Assembly: GCA_942492905.1 (NCBI GenBank)
Contig: OW818657.1
Location: 3,348,001-3,412,000, forward strand
DNA: 64,000 nt
From: CAIZWU01 sp942492905
GTDB lineage: Bacteria > Verrucomicrobiota > Verrucomicrobiia > Verrucomicrobiales > V1-33
Direction: 5' to 3'
The notes under the pieces were generated by a model. It did not search any database and had not been told where the DNA came from. It saw only the letters and a list, made by a program, of their open reading frames with translations. The position numbers and the translations under genes were made by a program. The stretch's first letter is position 1; every line of letters begins with the position of its first letter. Below, in pieces: positions 35,369 to 43,677 of this stretch.

Positions 35369-37609
35369 TCAAGGCAGCGGGAACCCTTGGTTGAGCTGGG
35401 CGGCCCAAGCCTGGGTTTCGGCGAGGATGGTGTGGTTGCCGATATTGGAGAGCACCTTGTGGATGGCGTCGGCGATTTGTTCCATCTCGGTTTCCTTCAT
35501 GCCGCGGGTGGTGACGGCCGGGGTGCCGATGCGGATGCCGCTGGGGCGGAAAGGGCTGGCGGTATCGAACGGAATGCTGTTCTTGTTTACGGTGATGCCG
35601 GCTTCGTCGAGGGTTTCCTGGGCGATCTTGCCATCCAGACCCTGCGGGCGGAGGTCGATCAACATGACGTGGTTATCGGTGCCCCCGGAGGCGACGGTAT
35701 AGCCATTTTTCATCATGCGGGCGGCGAGGGCCTGGGCGTTTTTGACGATCTGCTGCTGGTATTCCTTGAAGCCGGGCTGGAGGGCTTCGTGGAAGCACAC
35801 GGCCTTGGCGGCGATGACGTGCATGAGCGGACCGCCCTGAACCCCCGGGAAGACCTGGGCGTCGATCTTTTTGGCGTGCTCCGCCTTGCAGAGGATGATG
35901 CCACCGCGGGGGCCGCGCAGGCTCTTGTGGGTGGTGCTGGTGACGAAGTCGGCGTATGGCACCGGGCTCGGATGCACCCCGGCCGCGACCAGACCGGCGA
36001 TGTGGGCCATGTCCACGAAAAGCAAGGCACCGACGCTTTTTGCGATCTCGGCCATGCGGGGGAAATCGATGGTGCGCGGGTAGGCGCTGGCTCCGGCCGT
36101 GATCATTTTGGGCTTCACTTCCAAGGCGGTTTTGGCCAGCTCATCATAGTCGATGCGGCCGTCCTTTTCGCTGACGCCATAGTGGGTGACATTATAAAAT
36201 TTGCCGGAGAAGTTGGCGGGGTGGCCGTGGGTGAGGTGGCCGCCGTGGGCCAGATTCATGGTCAGGATTTTGTCACCGGGTTCGAGAAAGGCGAAATACA
36301 CCGCGGCATTGGCCTGGCTGCCGGAGTGGGGTTGGACGTTGGCGTGTTCGGCTCCGAAGATTTGCTTCACGCGGTCGATGGCGAGTTGTTCCACTACATC
36401 CACATTCTCGCAGCCGCCATACCAGCGTTTGCCGGGATAACCTTCGGCATATTTGTTGGTGAGGCAGCTGCCCTGGGCTTCCATCACGGCGCGGCTGGCA
36501 AAGTTTTCGCTGGCGATCAACTCGATGAAGTTCTGTTGGCGGACGGCTTCCTTGTTGATGCAGGAGGCGATCTCCGGATCCACGCTGGCGAGCCCGGAGT
36601 TCATCTTGGTGACGCGGGTTTCATGGCGGCCGGCTTCAAAATCGGTGGAGAGGAACGCCTCGGCCATTTCGGTGGCGGCAGCGGGATCGGTGTTGCCGGA
36701 GAACACCATCACGTTGGCATTGTTATGCTTCCGGGTCATCACCGCCGAGTTTTTATCGCAGAGCAGCGCGGCCATGATGCCTTTATAGCGGTTGGCCGCC
36801 TGGCTCATGCCGATGCCGGTGGTGCAGACGAGGAGCCCGGTCTGGAAATCGCCGGCGAGAACGCGCTGGGCAACGATTTTGGCATAGTCCGGGTAGTCCA
36901 CCCGGTCGGTGGTGTGGGTGCCAATGTCTTCGACGGTATGGCCCTGGGCGCGGAGGGCGCTGACGAGGGCATTCTTCAACTGAAGTCCACCATGGTCCGA
37001 GCCTGCGATGATCGTTTTGGGACCTGAAGCCACCGGGTTGGAGGTGGCAGCGGCAGGATCATCAGCGATGGCAGTAGGCGTCATGGTTGTGGTGGTGTTG
37101 GGAGAATTGGGCGAAGGGGCGGCCGCCGGAGCTGGGGCGGCCGCGGGTTTCCAGGTTTTTTCGATAAAGGCGTGAACCGAAGGGAGAGCACGCTTGAGCG
37201 TGTCCAGCGTTTCCTCATAGGCTCCGCGGCCATAACCGATGGGGTCGGGAACATCTTCTCCCATCAGCTCGTCATCGGGGCAGAATTCGCAGACCAGATA
37301 CGTCTTGGCGGCCGCCTCGGGGAAGAGGGCTTCCACATACTCGCGGTGCCCGCTGGTCATGGTGAAAATGTGCGTGGCCTTGCGGACCAGTTCACTGGTG
37401 AGGGGCTGGCTGCGGAAACGGCTCAGATCCACCTTTTCCTGCCTGAGCACTTCGACGGTGTGCTGGCTGGCTTTTTGTCCGGGCGAGGCACTGACCCCGG
37501 CACTTTGAATGTGATAGTCCTCGGCCTGCCGCACCAAGGCACGGAAGAGACCTTCCGCCATGGGGCTGCGGCAGACGTTGCCGGTGCAGACAAAAAGAAT
37601 GTTTTTCAA
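35369..37609 (-). CDS. Three-domain fusion: LMW protein phosphatase + ribose-5-phosphate isomerase B + serine hydroxymethyltransferase
   Basis: One uninterrupted frame encodes about 746 residues. Domain 1 (1-150) is a low-molecular-weight phosphatase of the YwlE/Wzb kind with Cys8-x5-Arg14 in FVCTGNVCRSPMAEG and the late acid in EDVPDPIGYG. A low-complexity Ala/Pro/Thr linker (about 150-198) follows. Domain 2 (199-335) is RpiB: TIIAGSDHGGLQLKNAL and GLLVCTTGIGMSQAANRYKG. Domain 3 (336-746) is full-length GlyA: ELIASENFASRAVMEAQGS, HVQPHSG-type NVQPHSGSQAN, and the PLP lysine in STTHKSLRGPRGG. I place the start at TTG 37609 (MKNILFVC), since the longer frame overlaps the next gene and lacks homology. 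In-frame ATGs at 37084 and 36604 precede domains 2 and 3, so separate products are possible. In Bacillus ywlE, rpiB and glyA are near neighbours. Confidence 0.85.
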   Translation of the reverse strand: MKNILFVCTGNVCRSPMAEGLFRALVRQAEDYHIQSAGVSASPGQKASQHTVEVLRQEKVDLSRFRSQPLTSELVRKATHIFTMTSGHREYVEALFPEAAAKTYLVCEFCPDDELMGEDVPDPIGYGRGAYEETLDTLKRALPSVHAFIEKTWKPAAAPAPAAAPSPNSPNTTTTMTPTAIADDPAAATSNPVASGPKTIIAGSDHGGLQLKNALVSALRAQGHTVEDIGTHTTDRVDYPDYAKIVAQRVLAGDFQTGLLVCTTGIGMSQAANRYKGIMAALLCDKNSAVMTRKHNNANVMVFSGNTDPAAATEMAEAFLSTDFEAGRHETRVTKMNSGLASVDPEIASCINKEAVRQQNFIELIASENFASRAVMEAQGSCLTNKYAEGYPGKRWYGGCENVDVVEQLAIDRVKQIFGAEHANVQPHSGSQANAAVYFAFLEPGDKILTMNLAHGGHLTHGHPANFSGKFYNVTHYGVSEKDGRIDYDELAKTALEVKPKMITAGASAYPRTIDFPRMAEIAKSVGALLFVDMAHIAGLVAAGVHPSPVPYADFVTSTTHKSLRGPRGGIILCKAEHAKKIDAQVFPGVQGGPLMHVIAAKAVCFHEALQPGFKEYQQQIVKNAQALAARMMKNGYTVASGGTDNHVMLIDLRPQGLDGKIAQETLDEAGITVNKNSIPFDTASPFRPSGIRIGTPAVTTRGMKETEMEQIADAIHKVLSNIGNHTILAETQAWAAQLNQGFPLP

Positions 37610-37716
37610 AGGAGGGTCAGCCGCGGTCGGGTTGGTCCGGACAGCCTTGGCGCCAGGCGTCCGCGGAAAGGATAAAGGACGCGGATTGCGGGCAGTGTCA
37701 AGCCGGGCGGGACAGG

Positions 37717-38505
37717 CTATTCGCTGTAAAAAAAGTGGTGCATCGCCGCGACCATGCCGAGGGTGGCATCCTCCTGTGACAGGTAGCCGCCGAGGGAATC
37801 CACATGCTGCGAGACCTCCGGCACCGCATTGGCGGGACAAGCCAGCCCATGGGCCACTTCGTGCCGCAGCATGGAGAGATCGTTGAAATTATCCCCTGCG
37901 GCGAAGGTGAATTCCGGGCCGATCCCGAGCAGGCGGCGCACCTCCTGGAGGGCACTGCCCTTGTGGTAGCCCTGGTGGGTAAAACGCAGCCAAATGCTGT
38001 TTCGTTGGTAGCCTAGGCCGGGCCAGCCGGGCAATTGAGAGTCAATCCAATGGCAGATCCCCGCCATGATGTCGTCATCGGGCACCACCAGGCCGGCCGG
38101 TTCCGTCTGATCGGAGATGAACTTGGCGCCCGGCCAATGACTGGCGAGGTGTTTCTGCAGTTGCTTGAAAAAAGCGTTGTGGGCCTTGTAAAATTTCTTG
38201 TGATCGTGGGCGCAGCGGGAATTCCAATCCCCCAGATCGACCCATCGGCGGTATTCGTTCGGGTGGTAGACCTCGCATTCCCTCGCAATGATAAAGTCCG
38301 GAGTCAGGCGGAAGCCGTGCTGCTTCAGACCATCAAGCGTATGGAAGAGGGTCCGGCCGGTATTGATCCCCCAGACCGCTCCGCGTTTCCCCATGTGGGT
38401 GAGGATTTGCTCGAGTTGCGCAATTTCATACGGATCGCTGGGATTGTCCACGAGGGTGCCGTCGAAGTCGAAGCACAAAATGGCGGTGGGAGTGGAGTCC
38501 AGCAT
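37717..38505 (-). CDS. HAD-superfamily phosphatase (subfamily IIB-like)
   Basis: A 262-residue hydrolase. Motif I is CFDFDGTLVDN with nucleophile D13 and acid D15, motif II is WGINTGRTL, and the C-terminal motif is FAAGDNFNDLSMLRHEVAHG. The arrangement is that of the Cof/sucrose-phosphatase-like branch with a C2 cap. The substrate is unknown; small sugar phosphates are most likely. It precedes the phosphatase-RpiB-GlyA gene on the same strand by about 107 bp. Confidence 0.85.
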   Translation of the reverse strand: MLDSTPTAILCFDFDGTLVDNPSDPYEIAQLEQILTHMGKRGAVWGINTGRTLFHTLDGLKQHGFRLTPDFIIARECEVYHPNEYRRWVDLGDWNSRCAHDHKKFYKAHNAFFKQLQKHLASHWPGAKFISDQTEPAGLVVPDDDIMAGICHWIDSQLPGWPGLGYQRNSIWLRFTHQGYHKGSALQEVRRLLGIGPEFTFAAGDNFNDLSMLRHEVAHGLACPANAVPEVSQHVDSLGGYLSQEDATLGMVAAMHHFFYSE

Positions 38506-38607
38506 GCAGAAATAAACAGGCCGGTCATTCCGGCAGAAGACAGTTTGGAATCAAATCACGGACCTGACAAACGAAAATGGGTGCTGGATTCCAGGCGCCT
38601 TCAGCGG

Positions 38608-39273
38608 TCACAGCCACGACCCCGGCCGGCTGTCGAGTTGGAAAATCTGACCGGAAGTCCAGGGCATGCTGTGCAGAAAGACAATAAAACGGGCGGTGTG
38701 CTCCGGTGTGTTGAAATGCCCCAGATGATGGCTCCGGCGGGCCGCCGCATGCACCGCCGGAGGCAGGTCCTGATTGAAGGGGGTCGGCATCCATCCGGGC
38801 AGCACCGCATTCACCCGGATCTGATCCGGGCCGGCTTCTGCCGCGAGCGATTGGGTCAGGGCCAAAAGTCCTGCCTTGGCGGCTCCATACGCGGTCTGCC
38901 CGGCCACTCCGTGCCGCGCGGTATGGGACCCGATATTGACGATATGCCCCCTGCCCTGCTGCTGCATCACGGGCAGGACGGCCCGGGCGCAAAGCCACGC
39001 CCCCCGCAGATTGGTATCCAGCACGGTCTCCCAGTCGGCGGCAGGCATTTTAAATAGCAGCGCATCGCGGCGGATTCCCGCATTGTTCACCAGCAGATCG
39101 AGCCGCGGCAGGCGCGCGACCACCTGTTGAATGGAGTCAGGTTCCCTCACGTCCAGCACGGAGCGGGGCGGAGCGATGACCTGCCATCCAGCTCCAATGA
39201 GTTCGGCGGCCAAAGCCCGGGCGAGGGCTCCCCGTCCTCCGGTGATCAAGGCCACGGGTGGATCCGTCATCAT
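38608..39273 (-). CDS. Short-chain dehydrogenase/reductase
   Basis: A 221-residue classical SDR (FabG-like). The NAD(P)-binding TGGRGALARALAAEL is at residues 11-25, followed by LLVNNAGIRRDA. The catalytic set is N89 (DTNLRG), S116 (NIGSHTARHG), Y129 and K133 (YGAAKAG). It is slightly shorter than the usual 245 residues. Its ATG overlaps the stop of the upstream secreted-protein gene by four bases, so it is translated as the last cistron of the coiled-coil secreted-protein operon (42337 down to 38608). The link between an SDR and that operon is not explained by known pathways. Confidence 0.88.
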   Translation of the reverse strand: MMTDPPVALITGGRGALARALAAELIGAGWQVIAPPRSVLDVREPDSIQQVVARLPRLDLLVNNAGIRRDALLFKMPAADWETVLDTNLRGAWLCARAVLPVMQQQGRGHIVNIGSHTARHGVAGQTAYGAAKAGLLALTQSLAAEAGPDQIRVNAVLPGWMPTPFNQDLPPAVHAAARRSHHLGHFNTPEHTARFIVFLHSMPWTSGQIFQLDSRPGSWL

Positions 39274-40142
39274 GGCTTTGCAGATCCCGCGGGCGGAGCT
39301 ATCGGCTGCACCAACAAGGCATTGAGGTCCATCAAATAGGACGCCGAGGCACTCAGTTTGCCCGGCTCGAGGATCAGATCGGCCCGGGAGCCGGTGATTT
39401 CGAAGGGCCCGATCACTAATTCACGCCGGCGGTTCCAGCCGCCGGTGGAGGGCACTTCCAGTTCGATCTTTCCCCCGCCGAACCGGGCGGAGAGTTTGCC
39501 GCCACCTGTTTTTGCATCGCAGGAATAGCGTAATACCAGACGATAGGATCCCGGGGCGAGGTCGCTGAGGGTCCAGGAGGCGGACCGGCCTCCGGACCAG
39601 TAATAATAACCAAACGCCGGATCGTAGGTGCCTTCCAATTGGGCATTGGTCATCCGCAGGATCCGTTTCGCACCCCGCCCCGGAACCGCATTCCCCGGGG
39701 TGGCCGGGGCCGGGCCCACCCCGGGGGAGGCTGCCGCCGTTCCGCCGGGAAGCAGACTTTTCAGGATCGCATCGAGATCCGCCGGTGCGGTGGCCGGGAC
39801 CGCTGGCATGGGCGGATCCGCGCCGTCTTCAAAAGCGGCAAATTCATCGGCATCGGCGGCCGCCACCGCCGGCAGGCCGAGGGCCGGCAGCACCCGGTCG
39901 CGCTCCAACCGCACCCGGGCAGCCCCGGAAGCATCTCCCGCTGCCGCGAGGGATTGCTCGAGGGTTTGCAATTCATCCACATACCGGGCCAGCACGCGGC
40001 GCAGCGAGGCGGCGCGGTCTTCGGCATAATTGGCTTCCAGCGCAGCAAGGGAAGCCGGAGCCGGAGCCGGTTCCTGGGCGGCCAGTTCCCCGGCACCGGC
40101 CAGGATCATCGCTGTGGTGAATACAAAAACCGGATGCTTCAT
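39270..40142 (-). CDS. Secreted coiled-coil/beta-domain protein C, function unknown
   Basis: A 290-residue exported protein with signal peptide MKHPVFVFTTAMILAGAGEL (cleavage near AAQ). After it comes a helical segment LAALEANYAEDRAASLRRVL with DELQTLEQSLAAAGDASGAA, then an Ala/Pro-rich linker, then a C-terminal beta-rich domain (YYYWSGGRSASWTLSDLAPG; GGWNRRRELVIGPFEITGS). The helix pattern L-x2-L-x3-Y ... LE-x2-L-x3-GD-x2-GA-x-V/R is shared by the two genes upstream. ATGA overlaps join it to both neighbours. No catalytic motif is apparent; the beta domain may bind carbohydrate. Confidence 0.7.
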   Translation of the reverse strand: MKHPVFVFTTAMILAGAGELAAQEPAPAPASLAALEANYAEDRAASLRRVLARYVDELQTLEQSLAAAGDASGAARVRLERDRVLPALGLPAVAAADADEFAAFEDGADPPMPAVPATAPADLDAILKSLLPGGTAAASPGVGPAPATPGNAVPGRGAKRILRMTNAQLEGTYDPAFGYYYWSGGRSASWTLSDLAPGSYRLVLRYSCDAKTGGGKLSARFGGGKIELEVPSTGGWNRRRELVIGPFEITGSRADLILEPGKLSASASYLMDLNALLVQPIAPPAGSAKP

Positions 40143-41624
40143 GGGGGAGGAGGGGAAACCGGCGTCAGACGCAGGGATTTCAAGTCGAAGAGGCCGCCAT
40201 CCGGCACCTTCAGGGAGTCCACCCGCAGGGTCAGATATTCGGAGCCTTTGGGGATGATGACGTTACCCGCCTTGAAAGTGCGGGTCATACTGGTGCCGGG
40301 GGTTCCATCCGGCTTGCGTTTGGTGATCACCGTAGCGGACCCAAAGTCCGGAGCCTCGATCGTAATTGTCAGGGGCGGCCCCGGAGTTCCCCCGGGAGTC
40401 GCGGTCGCCAGCGTGGCGGTGCCGCCGTGCTCCGGCGTCAGGCGGCAGTCCAGTTCCACCGTGTAGGTGCCGGAGGTCACCCCCAGCCCCGCCAGTTTCC
40501 ACGTCACCTCACAGGTTTTGGCGGGCCGCAGCCGGATGAGATAGTCACCCTGACTGGTCAGTTTGGCCTCGCCGCTGAGCAGCATGTATAACTTCTCCGT
40601 CACCGGGAGCAGGTGGGAGGTATCCGCCGCCGGGCCGTTTTCCTGGCTGCCGCGTTCGAGCCGCTTTTTCTCCTGCCGCACCAGGGCCAGGGTATCATTG
40701 TCGCGGGTCCGGGCGGCACTCGCTTCCAGCTCTCCCAGACTCCTGAGATACCGTGCGCTGACACTTTTGGTCTGTTCGGCAAATTGGGTTTGATAGAGAT
40801 CCTTCAGCTTCGCCAGCTCCTTCATCCCGCCAGCCTCTGCCGCCGCGCCCGTCGGCGTGACGGGCACCGCCGGCACCAGCTCCAGCCGATGGAAATCCAT
40901 CAACCCGGCCGGCAGGGCCTCGGCTGCCCGCAGACTGAATTTTACAATTTTGCTGTCCAATTCCACGGTCCCGAGCGTCAGGACCCGCGTCATGGTCCAG
41001 CCGCCGGTGGAGCGCACGGTCCGCCGCAACAGCGCCCCGCCTTCCTTCAGATTGGTCAGCTTGCGGAATTCCACAATTCCCCCAGCCGCCGTCTCCGGGA
41101 TGGTTCCCGCGCCGCGCACCGGGAGGGGCGATTTCGGATCGGTCAGCGGATCCGGTTGGTTGTTTTCATCGCTTCCGCCCATCACCCCGCACACCAGATT
41201 CACTTGATACAACCCCGGCGTCTGTCCGGGCAGTTCCCACTCGATCAAGGCGCCCGTGCGGCGGAACCGGCCCACTTCCTTTTTGGCATCCGGAAAATCG
41301 ATTCCGGTCGCGGTCCGGGCCGCCGCGGGCAGCAACGGAATCGGGTTGCGGGTCTGCCCCCCCCCCCCCGGAAGAACCGAGCAGGGCCATCCGCCGTTCC
41401 CGAAGTGCGGCCGCCGCCACGAAGTCGCCTTCCGTCACTTTTTGCCGCTCCAAGGCCTCCAGCGAAGTCAGCCAACGCGACCGCGCCGGTGCTTCCACTT
41501 CGAGCAGTTGAGCCTGATAGCGCTGGCGCAGCGCCGTCAGCGCTGGAGGGTCCGCACTTTCCTGGGCTCCTGCCCCGGCCGTCAGGGCCACGATGCCACC
41601 TAGCACTAAAAGCATTCCTTTCAT
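40139..41624 (-). pseudogene. Secreted coiled-coil/beta-domain protein B, frame broken at a 13-G tract (possible ON/OFF gene)
   Basis: The N-terminal part starts at ATG 41624 with a signal peptide (MKGMLLVLGGIVALTAGAGA) and the family helix LTALRQRYQAQLLEVEAPAR to AAAALRERRMALLGSS. It then enters 13 consecutive G (minus strand, 41369-41357) and leaves frame, running to a stop at 41166. The rest of the protein is in another frame from the tract to 40139 (GQTRNPIPLLPAAARTATGI onward). It contains a beta domain, a second helix unit (MKELAKLKDLYQTQFAEQTK) and a second beta domain. With 12 G instead of 13 the two parts join into one protein of about 494 residues. This is either slipped-strand phase variation, a fixed frameshift or a homopolymer sequencing error. 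ATGA overlaps at both ends indicate a normally translated cistron. Confidence 0.8.
41357..41369. repeat. Homopolymer of 13 C (13 G on the coding strand)
   Basis: Thirteen consecutive C on the plus strand, inside the coding region of secreted protein B at about codon 86. It is the longest homopolymer I see in the window and sits in the G-S-S-G-G-G-G linker between the helical and beta regions. Its length decides whether the downstream frame is read. Confidence 0.95.
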
Positions 41625-42337
41625 GGCTGGGATTCCTCCGGGATCAGATGCAGTTCAAACAACCGGAAATCGGCCACCGTGGTGGGAGCGGTCAGTTTCA
41701 GTTCCAACAAGGTGGCGCCGGACCGCAGGCGCAACGTGCCCAGCCGGAGCCGGCCCTGGGGAGTTCCAGCGAGGGGAGCCGCGGGCACTTTTACCTCCCG
41801 GTTGAGGAAATGGAAATCTTCCCTGATCCCCAGCAGCAAACTGCCTGCGCCAGCGCAGGAATAGACCAATTCCACAGCATATCCTCCGCTGGGCAGCCCG
41901 GCCGGCAGCCCCCATTTGACAAATCCTCCGGCCGCCTGCCATCCGGTCCACGCGCCGGCCGTGGCCTGGATTCCGCCACCGCTTTCCGCGGGAAGTCCCA
42001 GCTTCACCACCCCGTTTTTGTCCGCCATTCTGCTGGAAGACGCCGCCGCTCCCGGGGCCCGTCCCATCAGGCGGTCCAGTTCCAGGCGTTCCGTCTGCAC
42101 CCGCCTGGCTCCCGCATAATCACCCTTGGACGCCAATTGCTGTTCCAAGGCCAGCAGCGCCTTGTGGTATCCTTCCCGCAAGGGCAGCACCGTCTTCGCC
42201 ACCTCCGCTTCATAGCTTTTTTTCAATCCCTCCAGTCCTGGAGACTGCGCACCCGCCACGCCCATACACGCCCCTCCCAACGCCAGCCCTGCCAGCTTCA
42301 GCGTTTGTGCCCCTGTTCTTGTCTTCCTGAACGTCAT
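41621..42337 (-). CDS. Secreted coiled-coil/beta-domain protein A, function unknown
   Basis: A 238-residue exported protein and first gene of the coupled operon. The ATG at 42337 gives the signal peptide MTFRKTRTGAQTLKLAGLAL (cleavage near AGAQ). The family helix follows: LEGLKKSYEAEVAKTVLPLR then LLALEQQLASKGDYAGARRV. A beta-rich domain ends the protein (GYAVELVYSCAGAGSLLLGI; LRSGATLLELKLTAPTTVAD). The stop overlaps the start of protein B as ATGA. The similarity of helix and beta units to proteins B and C suggests duplication within the operon. Confidence 0.7.
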   Translation of the reverse strand: MTFRKTRTGAQTLKLAGLALGGACMGVAGAQSPGLEGLKKSYEAEVAKTVLPLREGYHKALLALEQQLASKGDYAGARRVQTERLELDRLMGRAPGAAASSSRMADKNGVVKLGLPAESGGGIQATAGAWTGWQAAGGFVKWGLPAGLPSGGYAVELVYSCAGAGSLLLGIREDFHFLNREVKVPAAPLAGTPQGRLRLGTLRLRSGATLLELKLTAPTTVADFRLFELHLIPEESQP

Positions 42338-42461
42338 CGCCTCACCTAAAATCAATCCACCCTTAAAAGCAAACCCCCAACACGGGGATCATGCCCTTTC
42401 CCGCCCGCTCATCACAACTTTTCGCAAGCTCCCGCCTCCCGGGGCCGTATCCACCCGCATC

Positions 42462-43610
42462 ATGCGCGGCCCTCTCCTTTTCCTGCTCCTCGGTCTCACC
42501 CTGCCTTGGCCCTCTTCCGCGGCTCCGGCCGAACTTACCAAGCTCCTTGCCGTCGGCCCAGAAGGCCAGGGCAATGCCGAAGCCGCCGCCGCCTGGAAGG
42601 CCCTCACCGCCTCGTCCACCGCCGCTGACCTCCCGGCTCTTTTCACCGCCATGGACGAGGCCAATCCCCTTGCTGCCAATTGGCTCCGCGGAGCCGTTTT
42701 TGCGGTGGCCGACCGCACCGCCGCCGCCGGCCAGACCCTCCCGCCGGGTCTGCTTGCCGATTTCCTTAAAAACCCCACCCACGGCCCGGCCGGCCGCCTG
42801 CTCGCCGCCGACCTCCTCCAGCAAACCGACCGGGCGGCGTGGGACGCTTTGGTTCCTGGCCTGCTCCTTGATCCCGTCCCCGCCCTGCGCCGCGATCCCG
42901 TCGCCCGCCTCACTGCCGAAGCCACTGCGGCCAAGGACAAAACCAAACTCCGCCAGGCGCTGGAAGCCGCACGCGATGAAGATCAGGTCCGGGCCGCCGC
43001 CGATGAACTCCGCGCCCTCGGTGAAACCGTGGACCTTCCCCGGCACTTCGGATTCCTGATGGATTGGCAGGTGATCGGCCCCTTTGAAAACAAAGGCCGC
43101 GCGGGTTTCGAAACCATCTTCCCTCCTGAACAATCCATCGACCCGGCCGCCAGTTATCCCGGCAAGGAGATCAAATCCGGGCAGGATCCGGTGGTGCGTT
43201 GGCAGCCATGGACCAGCACCAGCGAGTTCGGCGTCGTTGACCTCAACAAACCGCTCGGCATGCTGAAGGAAGTCACCGGCTACGCCACCACCACCTATCA
43301 CAGTGCGGAAGCCCGCCCCGCCGAACTCCGCCTCGGGTGTAAAAACGCCTGGAAACTGTGGCTCAATGGCAAACCTGTTTTTGGCCGCGATGAATACCAC
43401 CGGGGTATGAAAATCGATCAATACCGGTTCCCGGTGCAACTCCAGGCCGGGCCCAATGTCATCCTCGTCAAGCTCTGTCAGAACGAGCAAACCGAAACCT
43501 GGACGGTCCAATGGGATTTCCAACTGCGCGTCTGCGATGCTTCCGGCACCGCCCTGCTCGATCCCAATCGCTCGCCCACTCCGGAGGCTGCGCTTGCCGG
43601 GAAAAAATAG
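42462..43610 (+). CDS. Secreted protein with helical repeats and C-terminal beta domain
   Basis: A 382-residue exported protein (signal MRGPLLFLLLGLTLPWPSSA). Residues 20-180 are Ala/Leu-rich helices with HEAT-like spacing (AANWLRGAVFAVADRTAAAG; RRDPVARLTAEATAAKDKTK). Residues 190-375 form a beta-rich part beginning FGFLMDWQVIGPFENKGRAG and containing LRLGCKNAWKLWLNGKPVFG and PVQLQAGPNVILVKLCQNEQ, a pattern seen in PVC carbohydrate-binding or PA14-like modules. It is divergent from the coiled-coil operon (124-bp shared interval), so the two may be co-regulated. The function is unknown. Confidence 0.7.
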   Translation: MRGPLLFLLLGLTLPWPSSAAPAELTKLLAVGPEGQGNAEAAAAWKALTASSTAADLPALFTAMDEANPLAANWLRGAVFAVADRTAAAGQTLPPGLLADFLKNPTHGPAGRLLAADLLQQTDRAAWDALVPGLLLDPVPALRRDPVARLTAEATAAKDKTKLRQALEAARDEDQVRAAADELRALGETVDLPRHFGFLMDWQVIGPFENKGRAGFETIFPPEQSIDPAASYPGKEIKSGQDPVVRWQPWTSTSEFGVVDLNKPLGMLKEVTGYATTTYHSAEARPAELRLGCKNAWKLWLNGKPVFGRDEYHRGMKIDQYRFPVQLQAGPNVILVKLCQNEQTETWTVQWDFQLRVCDASGTALLDPNRSPTPEAALAGKK

Positions 43611-43677
43611 GACGCGTCCCACAGACCTGACCGCCCATACCGCTCAGTGCAATGACCGGCCCGCCGGGTCCTGACGG

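Noticed and set aside
35387..37027. Long plus-strand frame opposite the phosphatase-RpiB-GlyA fusion
   Set aside because: The minus strand encodes three recognisable enzymes; the opposite frame is a GC-driven shadow.
37610..37840. Upstream extension of the phosphatase-RpiB-GlyA frame
   Set aside because: The extension overlaps the HAD gene and has no homology; the phosphatase begins naturally at 37609.
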